NCBI GenBank assembly: GCA_963726065.1
Contig: CAVSAU010000019.1
Coordinates: forward strand, 62,001 to 126,000
Reading direction: 5' to 3'
Source of the DNA: Neomesorhizobium sp963726065
GTDB lineage: Bacteria; Pseudomonadota; Alphaproteobacteria; Rhizobiales; Rhizobiaceae
Length of the DNA: 64,000 bases
Within the stretch, counting starts at the first letter, position 1, and every line of letters begins with the position of its first letter. The notes below the pieces were generated by a model. That model had not been told where the DNA came from. It saw only the letters and a program-made list of their open reading frames with translations, and ran no database searches. A program made the position numbers and the translations under genes. Of the stretch, positions 1-7,839 are shown piece by piece.

Positions 1-1
1 T

Positions 2-232
2 TGCTGCGCGCGCGGGCTGAAGGCAGCGGCAAGCATGATCGAGGACAAGGCGCTGTCCGGGCCGCTGGAGGAGCGCTACGCCGGCTGGAAGTCGGCCGAA
101 GGCAAGGCGATGCTTGCCGGCAAGCGCACGCTGGAAGAGATCGCCGAGCGCGTCGTCAAGAAGAAGATCGAGCCGCAGCCGAAATCCGGCCGCCAGGAAC
201 TGCTGGAGAATATCGTCAACCGGTATGTTTAA
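2..232 (+). CDS. xylA: Xylose isomerase, C-terminal fragment (gene begins before the window)
   Basis: Only the last 76 codons are present and the frame is open at the left window edge. The tail carries the family's C-terminal signature: a MIEDKAL stretch, then LEERYAGW and finally SGRQELLENIVNRYV before TAA. Xylose isomerase interconverts D-xylose and D-xylulose in the cytoplasm. The aldose-binding and metal sites lie upstream of the window and cannot be checked. No other xylose gene is visible, so the rest of the locus should lie to the left. The 265 bases after the stop, up to the next small gene, show no clear terminator. Identification is by tail similarity only, but this C-terminus is distinctive. 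Confidence 0.85.
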   Translation, partial: CCARGLKAAASMIEDKALSGPLEERYAGWKSAEGKAMLAGKRTLEEIAERVVKKKIEPQPKSGRQELLENIVNRYV

Positions 233-497
233 GAGGCTCTCTATATCGGTCTCCTGGGTTCGGTCGAGCCGGTCCGCTATGCCGATCACGCATGAGACAG
301 CGGGCCACCACGATATCTTTCGAAAAGCCGATGGTGTGATGGAAACATGGCGCGATTTCAGATCGATAGCCGGGTGTCGATCCTTATTGCGCTGTTAAGA
401 AAACTTCATCCGGGCGCCTTTCAATTGCCTTTATCCGGCCTTCAATGCGCCGTGCGGGACGACCATTAATCGTTCCGCACGAGAGAGGAGGCAAATC

Positions 498-707
498 ATG
501 GCACATCAAGACAACGAATTCCGGATCAGCGCGGTCGCACCTCGCCTCGCAATCGATTCGATCGTCGATCTGCTGCTCTCTTTGCCGGATGAGAAATCAA
601 GCGAATCCGATGCGGTCGACCGTGCCGTTGCCGGTCGCCTGCAGACAGAACTGGCGAAGCGCATGCGCCTGCTGATCGGCAACGACAATCATCGGCAGGC
701 CGCCTAA
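498..707 (+). CDS. Small hypothetical protein (69 aa)
   Basis: A 69-residue open frame preceded by a strong ribosome binding site (GAGAGGAGG, about 7 bases before the ATG), which is the main reason for calling it. The product has no signal peptide or membrane segment. It is a mixed acidic/basic, probably alpha-helical peptide with a central helix rich in Leu and Asp, and a C-terminal basic helix ending in HRQAA. I do not recognise a family. It ends ten bases before the convergent GlxA-type regulator, so there is no operon partner. It could be a lineage-specific small protein or a spurious frame; the good Shine-Dalgarno sequence favours the former. Confidence 0.5.
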   Translation: MAHQDNEFRISAVAPRLAIDSIVDLLLSLPDEKSSESDAVDRAVAGRLQTELAKRMRLLIGNDNHRQAA

Positions 708-716
708 TCCTCCGCT

Positions 717-1694
717 CTATCGCCGCCGCAGGCGCACCGGAGCCTCGCCGAAAGTTTTCGAAAAGGCCCTTGAGAAGGCCGCAGCCGAGGAAAAGCCGGT
801 GCGTGCCGCGATGTCGGCCATCGCGACGCGCGTATCCAGCACCAGCCGGCGGGCCGCGTTTAGCCGCAGCCTTAGGTAATAGGCTCCGGGCGTCTCGCCG
901 ATCGACTTACGGAAGATCATCTCAAGTGCGCGGGCCGTCACACCCGTCCGCTTGGCGATCGCGGCGACAGTCAGCGGTTCGTCGACATGTGCTTCCATCA
1001 GCCGTATCGCCTGCGCCAGGCGCGGATCGTAGCCGTCGAGCCGCCCCAGTGAAACCAACGGCTGCGCGTCGGTCGCGGCCTTGGCTTGGTCGTAGATGAA
1101 GACGCTGGCGACATCGAGCGCAACGGCCATGCCGAGCCGCGTGCGGATCAGGTGCAGCATCAGGTCGAAGGTGGGCGAAGCGCCGCCCGTGGTGAACACC
1201 GGCCCGTCGATGACATAGCGGTCGGGCCGGACATCGGCGCCAGGAAAGGCCGCGGTAAAATCTTCCATGTCTTCCCAGTGGGTTGTGGCCTTGCGCCCCT
1301 CCAGCAATCCCGCCCGTCCGAGCAACCAGGTGCCGGCCTCGACGCCGCCGCAGGCGCGTGCAGCCTTGGCTACTTGCCGTATTCCCGAGATCAGGCCCGG
1401 TGCTACGTGATCGCGCGTGCCGAAGCCGCCGACGAGCACCAGCACATCGGTCTTTTCCGACGGCTCGAACCGTCCGCCGACCGCAATCGGCAGGCCGCTT
1501 GTCGTAATGGCGGGCTGGCCGTCGAGGGAAACGGTCTTCCAGTCGAACATTGTCTCGCCGGATACGCGGTTGGCGGCGCGCAACGGATCGACGGCCGATG
1601 CAACACACATCAGCGATGAGCCGGACAAGACCAGCAGCGTCACCTTGAGCGGCGCGCGCTCCGCCAGAAAGATTGTCGGGATTTCGTTTTTCAT
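717..1694 (-). CDS. cdhR: GlxA/CdhR-type transcriptional regulator (DJ-1/PfpI domain plus AraC HTH)
   Basis: A 325-residue regulator. The N-terminal two thirds is a DJ-1/PfpI (class I amidotransferase-like) domain with a VLVLVGGFG strand and a GVEAGTWLLGRAG elbow in place of an active glutaminase site. The C-terminal about 100 residues are an AraC helix-turn-helix pair (LTVAAIAKRTGVTARALEMIF, then MADIAARTGFSSAAAFSRAF; each within the family pattern). In Pseudomonas this family includes CdhR, the activator of carnitine catabolism. Here the gene is transcribed away from the cdhC-led carnitine operon and shares a short intergenic region with an inverted repeat. ATG at 1694 is preferred over a TTG one codon earlier. 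The specific inducer is inferred from context, not shown. Confidence 0.8.
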   Translation of the reverse strand: MKNEIPTIFLAERAPLKVTLLVLSGSSLMCVASAVDPLRAANRVSGETMFDWKTVSLDGQPAITTSGLPIAVGGRFEPSEKTDVLVLVGGFGTRDHVAPGLISGIRQVAKAARACGGVEAGTWLLGRAGLLEGRKATTHWEDMEDFTAAFPGADVRPDRYVIDGPVFTTGGASPTFDLMLHLIRTRLGMAVALDVASVFIYDQAKAATDAQPLVSLGRLDGYDPRLAQAIRLMEAHVDEPLTVAAIAKRTGVTARALEMIFRKSIGETPGAYYLRLRLNAARRLVLDTRVAMADIAARTGFSSAAAFSRAFSKTFGEAPVRLRRR

Positions 1695-1732
1695 CAATTG
1701 TACTTCGTAATTTGGAAAACAGTTTTTGCCAA

Positions 1733-1753
1733 GTCAGGCATGCTTGCCCTGAC
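1733..1753. promoter_or_regulatory. Inverted repeat, candidate operator of the carnitine operon
   Basis: GTCAGGCA, four bases, then TGCCCTGAC: an almost perfect dyad in the 80-base divergent region between the GlxA-type regulator and cdhC, just upstream of the cdhC ribosome binding site. Position and symmetry fit an operator, either for the divergent regulator or a repressor. Read by eye only. Confidence 0.4.
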
Positions 1754-1774
1754 ATGAACCGGGAGGAACTTTTC

Positions 1775-2692
1775 ATGCCGCTCGAAATGAACCGTGAGGT
1801 CTTCATCACCTGTGCGGTGACCGGTTCCGGCGGAACCCAGGACCGCAGCCCGCATGTACCGCGTTCGCCCAAGCAGATTGCCGATGCGGCGATCGATGTG
1901 GCAAAGGCAGGTGCTGCGATCGTCCACTGCCATGTGCGCGACCCTGAAACCGGAGCGCCGCGCCGCGATGTGCACCTCTACCGCGAAGTGACGGAGCGTA
2001 TCCGTGATGCCGGTGTCGACATGGTGCTCAACCTGACTGCCGGCATGGGCGGCGACATGGTGTTCGGCCCACCGGAAAGCCCGCTGCCGCTCAAGGAAAA
2101 AGGCACAGACATGGGTAGTGCTGCCAGCCGCATGGAACATGTGCGCCAGTGCCTGCCGGAGATCTGCACACTCGACTGCGGCACCATGAATTTTGCCGAG
2201 GCCGATTATGTGATGACCAACACGCCGGGCATGCTGCGGGCCATGGGCGGCATGATGACGGAACTGGGCGTCAAGCCGGAGATCGAGGCGTTCGATACCG
2301 GTCATCTGTGGTTCGCCAAGCAGTTGGTGAGCGAAGGCGTGTTGAAGCCCGATGCGCTGGTGCAGCTCTGCATGGGCGTGCCGTGGGGAGCGCCGGACGA
2401 TCTCAACACCTTCATGGCGATGGTCAACAACGTTCCGAAGGACTGGACCTGGTCAGCCTTCGCGCTCGGCCGCCACGAGATGCCCTATGTCGCGGCTGCG
2501 GTACTGGCCGGCGGCAATGTCCGCGTCGGCCTTGAGGACAATCTCTGGCTCGACAAGGGCGTGCTCGCCACCAACGCGCAACTCGTCGACCGCGCCGTGT
2601 CCATCATCGAAAACCTCGGCGCACGCGTGCTCGGCCCCGAGGAAGTGCGCAAGAAGCTCAACCTCACCAAGCGCGCGCCGGTTGCGGCCTGA
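1775..2692 (+). CDS. cdhC: Beta-keto acid cleavage enzyme (DUF849), 3-dehydrocarnitine cleavage
   Basis: 305 residues of the BKACE (DUF849) family, Zn-dependent TIM-barrel enzymes that exchange a beta-keto acid with acetyl-CoA. The metal-binding VHCHVRDP motif lies near residues 49-56, EAFDTGH follows mid-protein and VGLEDN is near the C-terminus. In carnitine catabolism CdhC converts 3-dehydrocarnitine plus acetyl-CoA to betainyl-CoA plus acetoacetate; carnitine dehydrogenase two genes downstream makes this the likely substrate. Start chosen at 1775 because GGGAGGA sits seven bases upstream; an in-frame ATG at 1754 is possible. First gene of a tightly packed plus-strand operon. DUF849 members also cleave 3-keto-5-aminohexanoate, which the context does not support. 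Confidence 0.85.
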   Translation: MPLEMNREVFITCAVTGSGGTQDRSPHVPRSPKQIADAAIDVAKAGAAIVHCHVRDPETGAPRRDVHLYREVTERIRDAGVDMVLNLTAGMGGDMVFGPPESPLPLKEKGTDMGSAASRMEHVRQCLPEICTLDCGTMNFAEADYVMTNTPGMLRAMGGMMTELGVKPEIEAFDTGHLWFAKQLVSEGVLKPDALVQLCMGVPWGAPDDLNTFMAMVNNVPKDWTWSAFALGRHEMPYVAAAVLAGGNVRVGLEDNLWLDKGVLATNAQLVDRAVSIIENLGARVLGPEEVRKKLNLTKRAPVAA

Positions 2693-2702
2693 GGCGGTCG
2701 CC

Positions 2703-3332
2703 ATGAAGACCGTGAAATTCACAGCGATGAGGGACGGGGACCGCGAGGATTACGCGTTCCTCGAAGCGCACGAGATCGAATACGCGTCGAAGACCGCCGA
2801 CCGCCTGCTCGACGCACTGGTGAAGCTGGACGAAAGCCTGTCGGGCTACCAGATCACGCGGCTTGGCCACTCGCTGCAAGCGGCGACGCGCGCCTGGCGC
2901 GACGGCGCGGATGACGACTGGATCGCCTGCGCGCTGCTGCACGACATCGGCGACGTCTACGCCCCCTACAACCACGACGAATACGCCGCGGCGATCCTGA
3001 AACCTTTCGTGCGCGAGCAGTGCACCTGGGTCGTGGAAAAGCACGGCGATTTCCAGCGCAAATATTACGCCCATCACACCGGCGGCAATCCGCATGCGCG
3101 CGACCGGTTTGCCGGCCACGCCTATTTCGACGATTGCGACCAGTTCTGCGAGCGCTGGGACCAGTCCAGCTTCGATCCTGCCTACGACACTATGACGATT
3201 GAAGACTTTCGGCCGACCATCGAGGCCGTGTTCGCCCGCAAGGCCTACGACCCCGCCGTCATCTGCGCCGGCGTCCGTTTGCCGCTCATCGATCCCGAAA
3301 TTGCCAAAGCCCGCCTCGGAGGAAATGCATGA
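2703..3332 (+). CDS. HD-domain protein in the carnitine operon, possible di-iron-type
   Basis: 209 residues with the HD metal signature: H56 (RLGHSLQAA), H80-D81 (LLHDIGD), H91 (NHDEYA), H114 (VEKHGDF) and a candidate late ligand D153 (RWDQ). Two extra histidines between HD and the last Asp point to a dinuclear centre, as in some HD phosphodiesterases and in the MIOX/PhnZ/TmpB oxygenases. GYQITRLGH resembles the start of PhnZ-type enzymes, but the residue three after the HD Asp is Asp (D84) where PhnZ, as I remember it, has His. The gene sits ten bases after cdhC and overlaps cdhA by four bases (ATGA), so it is probably co-translated with the carnitine enzymes. Function is unknown; a trimethylammonium substrate is an inference from context. 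Confidence 0.75.
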   Translation: MKTVKFTAMRDGDREDYAFLEAHEIEYASKTADRLLDALVKLDESLSGYQITRLGHSLQAATRAWRDGADDDWIACALLHDIGDVYAPYNHDEYAAAILKPFVREQCTWVVEKHGDFQRKYYAHHTGGNPHARDRFAGHAYFDDCDQFCERWDQSSFDPAYDTMTIEDFRPTIEAVFARKAYDPAVICAGVRLPLIDPEIAKARLGGNA

Positions 3333-4432
3333 CCATCACCAAAGCAGCTTGCATCGGCGGCGGGGTTATCGGCGCCGGCTGGGTGGCGCGGTTGGTCCTG
3401 AACGGCATTGACGTTGCGATCTTCGACCCCGACCCCGAGGCCTCCCGCAAGGTCGGCGAAGTGATGAAGGGCGCCCGGCGCGCCTACAAACAGATGCTGC
3501 CGGGCGGTCTGCCGAAGGAAGGCAGAATCACCTACGCCAAAACCATCGCCGAGGCGGTTGCCGACGCCGATTTCATCCAGGAAAGCGTACCGGAGCGGCT
3601 CGACCTGAAGCACAAGGTGCTGGCCGAAATCGACCTGCACGCACCGGCCAACGGCATTGTCGGTTCCTCCACCTCGGGCATCAAGCCGACCGACATGCAG
3701 GTGGCGATGAAAAAACATCCCGAACGGCTGGTCGTCGGCCACCCGTTCAATCCGGTCTACCTGCTGCCGTTGGTCGAGATCGTCGGCGGCGAACAGACGT
3801 TTCCGGAAGCCATCGAGGTCGCCAAGGAAATTTACGCATCGATCGGCATGAAGCCGGTGGTTATCCGCAAGGAGATCGAGGCCTTCGTTGGCGACCGGCT
3901 TCTGGAAGCGGCCTGGCGCGAGGCGTTGTGGCTGGTGAAGGATGGCATCACCACCGTCGAGGAACTCGACGACATCATGCGCTATTCCTTCGGCCTGCGC
4001 TGGGCGCAGATGGGCATGTTCCAGGTTTACCGCATCGCCGGCGGGGAGGCCGGCATGCGCCACTTCATGGCGCAGTTCGGGCCGGCGCTGAAATGGCCGT
4101 GGACCAAGCTGATGGACGTGCCGGAGTTCAACGACGAACTGGTCGACTTGATCGCCACGCAGTCGGACGAACAGGCCGGCGACCTTTCAATTCGGGAATT
4201 GGAACGGATCCGTGACGATAATCTCGTAGCCATCATGGATGTGCTGTCGAAGACCAACAGGGGCAGGGGTTGGGGTGCCGGTGCGCTCTACAAGGACTAC
4301 ACCAAGCAACTCGCGAAGCTGGCAGGCAAGAAGCCGACTTCCAAGGCCGCCGAGAAGGCAAAGGCTGCCACACCGGTAAAGAAGGCAAAGCCTGCAAAGT
4401 CGACGAAAAAAGCCGCCGGGAAGAAGGGCTGA
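3329..4432 (+). CDS. cdhA: L-carnitine dehydrogenase
   Basis: 367-residue member of the 3-hydroxyacyl-CoA dehydrogenase superfamily that oxidises L-carnitine to 3-dehydrocarnitine with NAD. The N-terminal Rossmann motif is CIGGGVIGAGW at residues 8-18. The catalytic histidine region is VVGHPFNPVYLLPLVEIVGG, typical of carnitine dehydrogenases. The dehydrogenase part ends near residue 325; many rhizobial homologues continue into a betainyl-CoA thioesterase domain, but this one ends in about 40 residues of Lys/Ala/Pro repeats (KKAKPAKSTKKAAGKKG) of histone-H1-like composition. ATG overlaps the stop of the HD gene; GGAGG lies 9 bases upstream. Followed after three bases by the acyl-CoA dehydrogenase. 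Confidence 0.88.
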   Translation: MTITKAACIGGGVIGAGWVARLVLNGIDVAIFDPDPEASRKVGEVMKGARRAYKQMLPGGLPKEGRITYAKTIAEAVADADFIQESVPERLDLKHKVLAEIDLHAPANGIVGSSTSGIKPTDMQVAMKKHPERLVVGHPFNPVYLLPLVEIVGGEQTFPEAIEVAKEIYASIGMKPVVIRKEIEAFVGDRLLEAAWREALWLVKDGITTVEELDDIMRYSFGLRWAQMGMFQVYRIAGGEAGMRHFMAQFGPALKWPWTKLMDVPEFNDELVDLIATQSDEQAGDLSIRELERIRDDNLVAIMDVLSKTNRGRGWGAGALYKDYTKQLAKLAGKKPTSKAAEKAKAATPVKKAKPAKSTKKAAGKKG

Positions 4433-4435
4433 GCC

Positions 4436-5599
4436 ATGGATTTCGGCCTTTCCGAAGAACAGCAACTTATCGTCGACACGACGCGCGCCTTTGTTGAGAA
4501 CGAGCTTTACCCGCATGAAGCGGAAGTCGAGCGCAGCGGCCACCTGCGTCCCGATTTGATCGCCGAACTCAAGGCCAAGGCGATCGCCGCCGGTCTTTAT
4601 GCCGCGAACATGCCAGCCGAGGTCGGCGGCGCCGGGCTCGATACTGTGACCTGGCTGCTCTACGAGAAGGAACTCGGCCGGGCCAACTATGCGCTGCACT
4701 GGACTTGTGTGGCGCGACCCTCCAACATTCTGCTCGCCGGCACACCGGCGCAGCGCGAGAAATATTTGTTTCCTTGCATTCGGGGCGAGAAATCCGACTG
4801 CCTCGCGATGACTGAACCGGGCGCGGGTTCCGATCTGCGCGGCATGAAGGCAAGCGCCGTTCAGGATGGCGACGACTGGGTGCTGAATGGCACTAAGCAT
4901 TTCATCAGCCATGCGGACATCGCCGACTTCGCCATCGTTTTCATGGCGTCGGGCGAGGAGGATTCGTCGCGCGGCAAACGTAAGAAGATCACCGCGTACT
5001 TCGTGGACAAGGGCACCAAGGGTTTCAACGTTCGCGACGGCTATCGCAATGTCTCGCATCGCGGTTACACCAACTCTATCCTCGAATTCGACGATTGCCG
5101 GGTGCCCAAGGAACAAGTGCTCGGCGAGGTGCACAAAGGCTTCGAGGTGGCCAATTCGTGGCTGGGTGCGACACGCCTGCAGGTCGGCGCCACATGCCTC
5201 GGGCGGGCTGAGCGGGCGCTCGGGCATGCGATCGAATATGCGGCGCAGCGTCAGCAGTTCGGCCAGCAGATCGGCAAATTCCAGGGCGTGTCGTTCAAGC
5301 TTGCCGACATGGCGACGGAACTGAAGGCGGCCGATCTGATGGTGTTCGAGGCTGGCTGGAAATACGACCAGGGCACGGTAACTGACGAGGACATGGCCAT
5401 GGCCAAGCTTAAGGCCACGGAAGTGCTGGCCTTCGTCGCAGACGAGGCGATACAGATCCATGGCGGCATGGGACTGATGGATGACCTGCCGCTGGAACGC
5501 ATCTGGCGCGACGCGCGGGTGGAACGCATTTGGGAAGGCACGAGCGAGATCCAGCGGCACATCATTTCGCGGGCCTTGCTGCGGGAAGTGGGTGGATGA
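4436..5599 (+). CDS. Acyl-CoA dehydrogenase, probable gamma-butyrobetainyl-CoA dehydrogenase
   Basis: 387 residues, full-length for the family. FAD-binding features include AMTEPGAGSDLRG near residue 123 and the C-terminal DEAIQIHGGMG motif. IWEGTSEIQRHIISRALL carries the catalytic-base position Glu at about residue 366. The enzyme should oxidise an acyl-CoA to its 2-enoyl-CoA and pass electrons to ETF. Placed between carnitine dehydrogenase and a CoA ligase/enoyl-CoA hydratase pair, the plausible substrate is gamma-butyrobetainyl-CoA, giving crotonobetainyl-CoA. No ETF genes are in the window. Assignment to the family is firm; the substrate is inferred from context. Confidence 0.85.
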   Translation: MDFGLSEEQQLIVDTTRAFVENELYPHEAEVERSGHLRPDLIAELKAKAIAAGLYAANMPAEVGGAGLDTVTWLLYEKELGRANYALHWTCVARPSNILLAGTPAQREKYLFPCIRGEKSDCLAMTEPGAGSDLRGMKASAVQDGDDWVLNGTKHFISHADIADFAIVFMASGEEDSSRGKRKKITAYFVDKGTKGFNVRDGYRNVSHRGYTNSILEFDDCRVPKEQVLGEVHKGFEVANSWLGATRLQVGATCLGRAERALGHAIEYAAQRQQFGQQIGKFQGVSFKLADMATELKAADLMVFEAGWKYDQGTVTDEDMAMAKLKATEVLAFVADEAIQIHGGMGLMDDLPLERIWRDARVERIWEGTSEIQRHIISRALLREVGG

Positions 5600-5648
5600 T
5601 GGCTGCTGCCGTTTTTTCGTTGTGGCAGGAGAAGGGGAAGGGGACCCC

Positions 5649-7826
5649 ATGAACCGCCTCGAACGCCTGCTCCGCCCGAAATCCATCGCCGTCTTTGGTG
5701 GCGTGCAGGCTGCCGCTGTCGTCAAGCAATGCCAAAAGATGGGCTTTGCCGGCGATATCTGGCCGGTCCACCCGACTAGGGATGAGGTTGCCGGCGTCCG
5801 CGCCTACCGGTCGGTCGACGATTTGCCGGCCGCGCCGGATGCTGCCTTTGTCGGCGTTAACCGACATCTTACCCTTGAAGTTATTGCATCGTTACGGAGA
5901 CGAAACGCCGGTGGAGCCATTTGTTTCGCAGCCGGATTCCTTGAAACGGGGGCTTATGATGCCGAAGGTGAAGGACTTCAGGCCAGACTGATCGAAGCGG
6001 CAGGAAATATGCCGATTATCGGGCCAAATTGTTATGGCCTGATCAATTATGCCGACGGTGCGCTGTTATGGCCCGACCAGCATGGTGGTCAGAGACTAGA
6101 GCCTGGCTCGCGGGGCGCTGCGATCATCACCCAGTCCTCCAACATCGCCTGTAATCTGACCATGCAGAAGCGTGGCCTGCCGGTGTCGTTTCTGATGACC
6201 GCCGGCAACCAGGCGCAGACTGGCTTGTCTGAAATGGCGGCCGGCCTGATCGAGGACGAGCGGGTGTCCTGTCTTGGTCTGCACATCGAGGGCTTCGACA
6301 GTGCCGCCGGTTTTGAGCGGCTGGCGGCGCGGGCCCGCGATCTGAAAAAGCCGATTGTCGCCATGAAGGTCGGCCGCTCTGAACAGGCACGCCTGGCCAC
6401 GATCTCGCATACAGCATCCCTTGCCGGTTCTGACGCGGCATCCGACGCGTTCCTGAAGCGGCTCGGCATCGCACGGGTGAACTCGATACCGTCGTTTCTC
6501 GAAACGCTGAAACTCCTGCATGCCGGCGGGCCGCTTGCCGGTCATGCGCTGTCGTCGATGAGCTGCTCCGGCGGCGAGGCCTCCGTGATGGCCGACAGCG
6601 CGGAGGGGCGAAAGGTTCGTTTCTCCGGTTTGACCGACGACCACCGTGCGCGGGTGAAGTCGACGCTCGGGCCGTTGGTGGCTGTCGCCAATCCGCTCGA
6701 TTATCACACCTTCATCTGGAACAACGAACCGGCGATGACCGAGACCTTCACCGCGATGGTTTCGGGCGGCTTCGATCTCAACATGCTGGTGCTGGATTTT
6801 CCTCGCCTTGACCGTTGCTCCGACGCCGATTGGTGGCCGACGGTGCGGGCCTTCGAGGTTGCGCTGAAGACCAACGGCGCCCGCGGAGCGGTGGTGGCAT
6901 CGATGCTGGAAAACCTGCCGGAAGAGCATGCGGCAGAATTGTTTCGGCGCGGAATCGTTCCGTTGCATGGTATCGCCGAAGCAATGGATGCGGCGGAAGC
7001 GGCGGCGTTTGTCGGCGAGGCATGGCGGCGCGTTCATACCTCCTCCTTGAGGAGAGGCCGCGCCGAAGGGGCAGGTGAGGGCACCATCCCGGACCTGCGG
7101 TCCAACCCTCCACTTAGGGGGGAGGATAAGCACGCTCTCTCCGAAGCCCAAGCAAAGGAGATGCTCGCCGAAGCCGGCCTGCCTATCCCCAAAGGCGTGC
7201 GAGCTGCGACCGTCGACGAGGCGGTGCGAGCCGCCGTTGCGCTCGGCTTTCCCGTAGCGCTCAAGGCGCTCGGCTTGGCGCACAAATCGGAGCATGGCGC
7301 CGTCAGGCTCAACCTGCGTGACGCACAGAGTGTGCGCGCGGCAGCCGGCGATCTCGCCGGCCTCGGCAACGGTTTGTTTGTCGAGCGCATGGTGCAGGGC
7401 GGCGTCGCCGAACTGATCGTGGGAATCACCGCCGATCCGCTGTTCGGCCCGGTGATGACTGTCGGCAGCGGTGGCGTTCTGGTGGAGCTTCTGAAGGACA
7501 GCGCCACCTTGCTCCTGCCGGTACCGCGCGAGGATGTCGAGGCCGCTTTGCGCGGTCTGAAGATGTTTCCGCTGCTCGATGGTTATCGCGGCCGCGCCAA
7601 AGCCGATCTCGATGCGGCGGTGGACGCTATTCTCGGCGTCGCCGATTTCGCCCTGCATAACGCTGGCCGGATCGATGAACTCGACATCAACCCGCTGATC
7701 GTCTGCGGCGAGGGCAAGGGTGCGTGGATAGCGGACGCGCTGCTGGTCAGGACTTCTCTTCTCTCCGTAAACAAGGAGAAGGCAGTTGATCTTGATGCTG
7801 CGTCCTTCCGGTCAGCGGCGCAGTAA
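5649..7826 (+). CDS. ADP-forming acyl-CoA synthetase (CoA-binding, ligase and ATP-grasp domains)
   Basis: 725 residues with the architecture of NDP-forming acetyl/acyl-CoA synthetases: an N-terminal CoA-binding domain (LLRPKSIAVFGG), succinyl-CoA-ligase-like middle domains (IGPNCYGLINY; a SHTASLAGSD loop bearing the phospho-His), and a C-terminal ATP-grasp domain (LSEAQAKEMLAEAGLPIPKG onward). It probably activates gamma-butyrobetaine, crotonobetaine or carnitine as CoA thioester for its operon neighbours. ATG at 5649 chosen because the Rossmann start follows directly; a longer frame overlaps the upstream gene. The linker at about residues 464-494 is encoded by a palindromic repeat element, and the last 28 residues also look like added non-family sequence next to an imperfect palindrome. 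Confidence 0.85.
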   Translation: MNRLERLLRPKSIAVFGGVQAAAVVKQCQKMGFAGDIWPVHPTRDEVAGVRAYRSVDDLPAAPDAAFVGVNRHLTLEVIASLRRRNAGGAICFAAGFLETGAYDAEGEGLQARLIEAAGNMPIIGPNCYGLINYADGALLWPDQHGGQRLEPGSRGAAIITQSSNIACNLTMQKRGLPVSFLMTAGNQAQTGLSEMAAGLIEDERVSCLGLHIEGFDSAAGFERLAARARDLKKPIVAMKVGRSEQARLATISHTASLAGSDAASDAFLKRLGIARVNSIPSFLETLKLLHAGGPLAGHALSSMSCSGGEASVMADSAEGRKVRFSGLTDDHRARVKSTLGPLVAVANPLDYHTFIWNNEPAMTETFTAMVSGGFDLNMLVLDFPRLDRCSDADWWPTVRAFEVALKTNGARGAVVASMLENLPEEHAAELFRRGIVPLHGIAEAMDAAEAAAFVGEAWRRVHTSSLRRGRAEGAGEGTIPDLRSNPPLRGEDKHALSEAQAKEMLAEAGLPIPKGVRAATVDEAVRAAVALGFPVALKALGLAHKSEHGAVRLNLRDAQSVRAAAGDLAGLGNGLFVERMVQGGVAELIVGITADPLFGPVMTVGSGGVLVELLKDSATLLLPVPREDVEAALRGLKMFPLLDGYRGRAKADLDAAVDAILGVADFALHNAGRIDELDINPLIVCGEGKGAWIADALLVRTSLLSVNKEKAVDLDAASFRSAAQ
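7039..7129 (+). repeat. Palindromic repeat element inserted in frame in the CoA-ligase gene
   Basis: About 91 bases starting CCTCCTCCTTGAGGAGAGG and ending CCACTTAGGGGGGAGG, with inverted arms and the GGTGAGGGC core common to short intergenic repeats of rhizobia. It lies inside the coding sequence at the junction of the ligase and ATP-grasp domains and keeps the frame open, adding a Ser/Arg/Gly-rich linker of about 30 residues. Related modules occur in intergenic DNA at 36144-36179 and 40676-40705. Confidence 0.6.
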
Positions 7827-7839
7827 AAGGAGGTATCCG

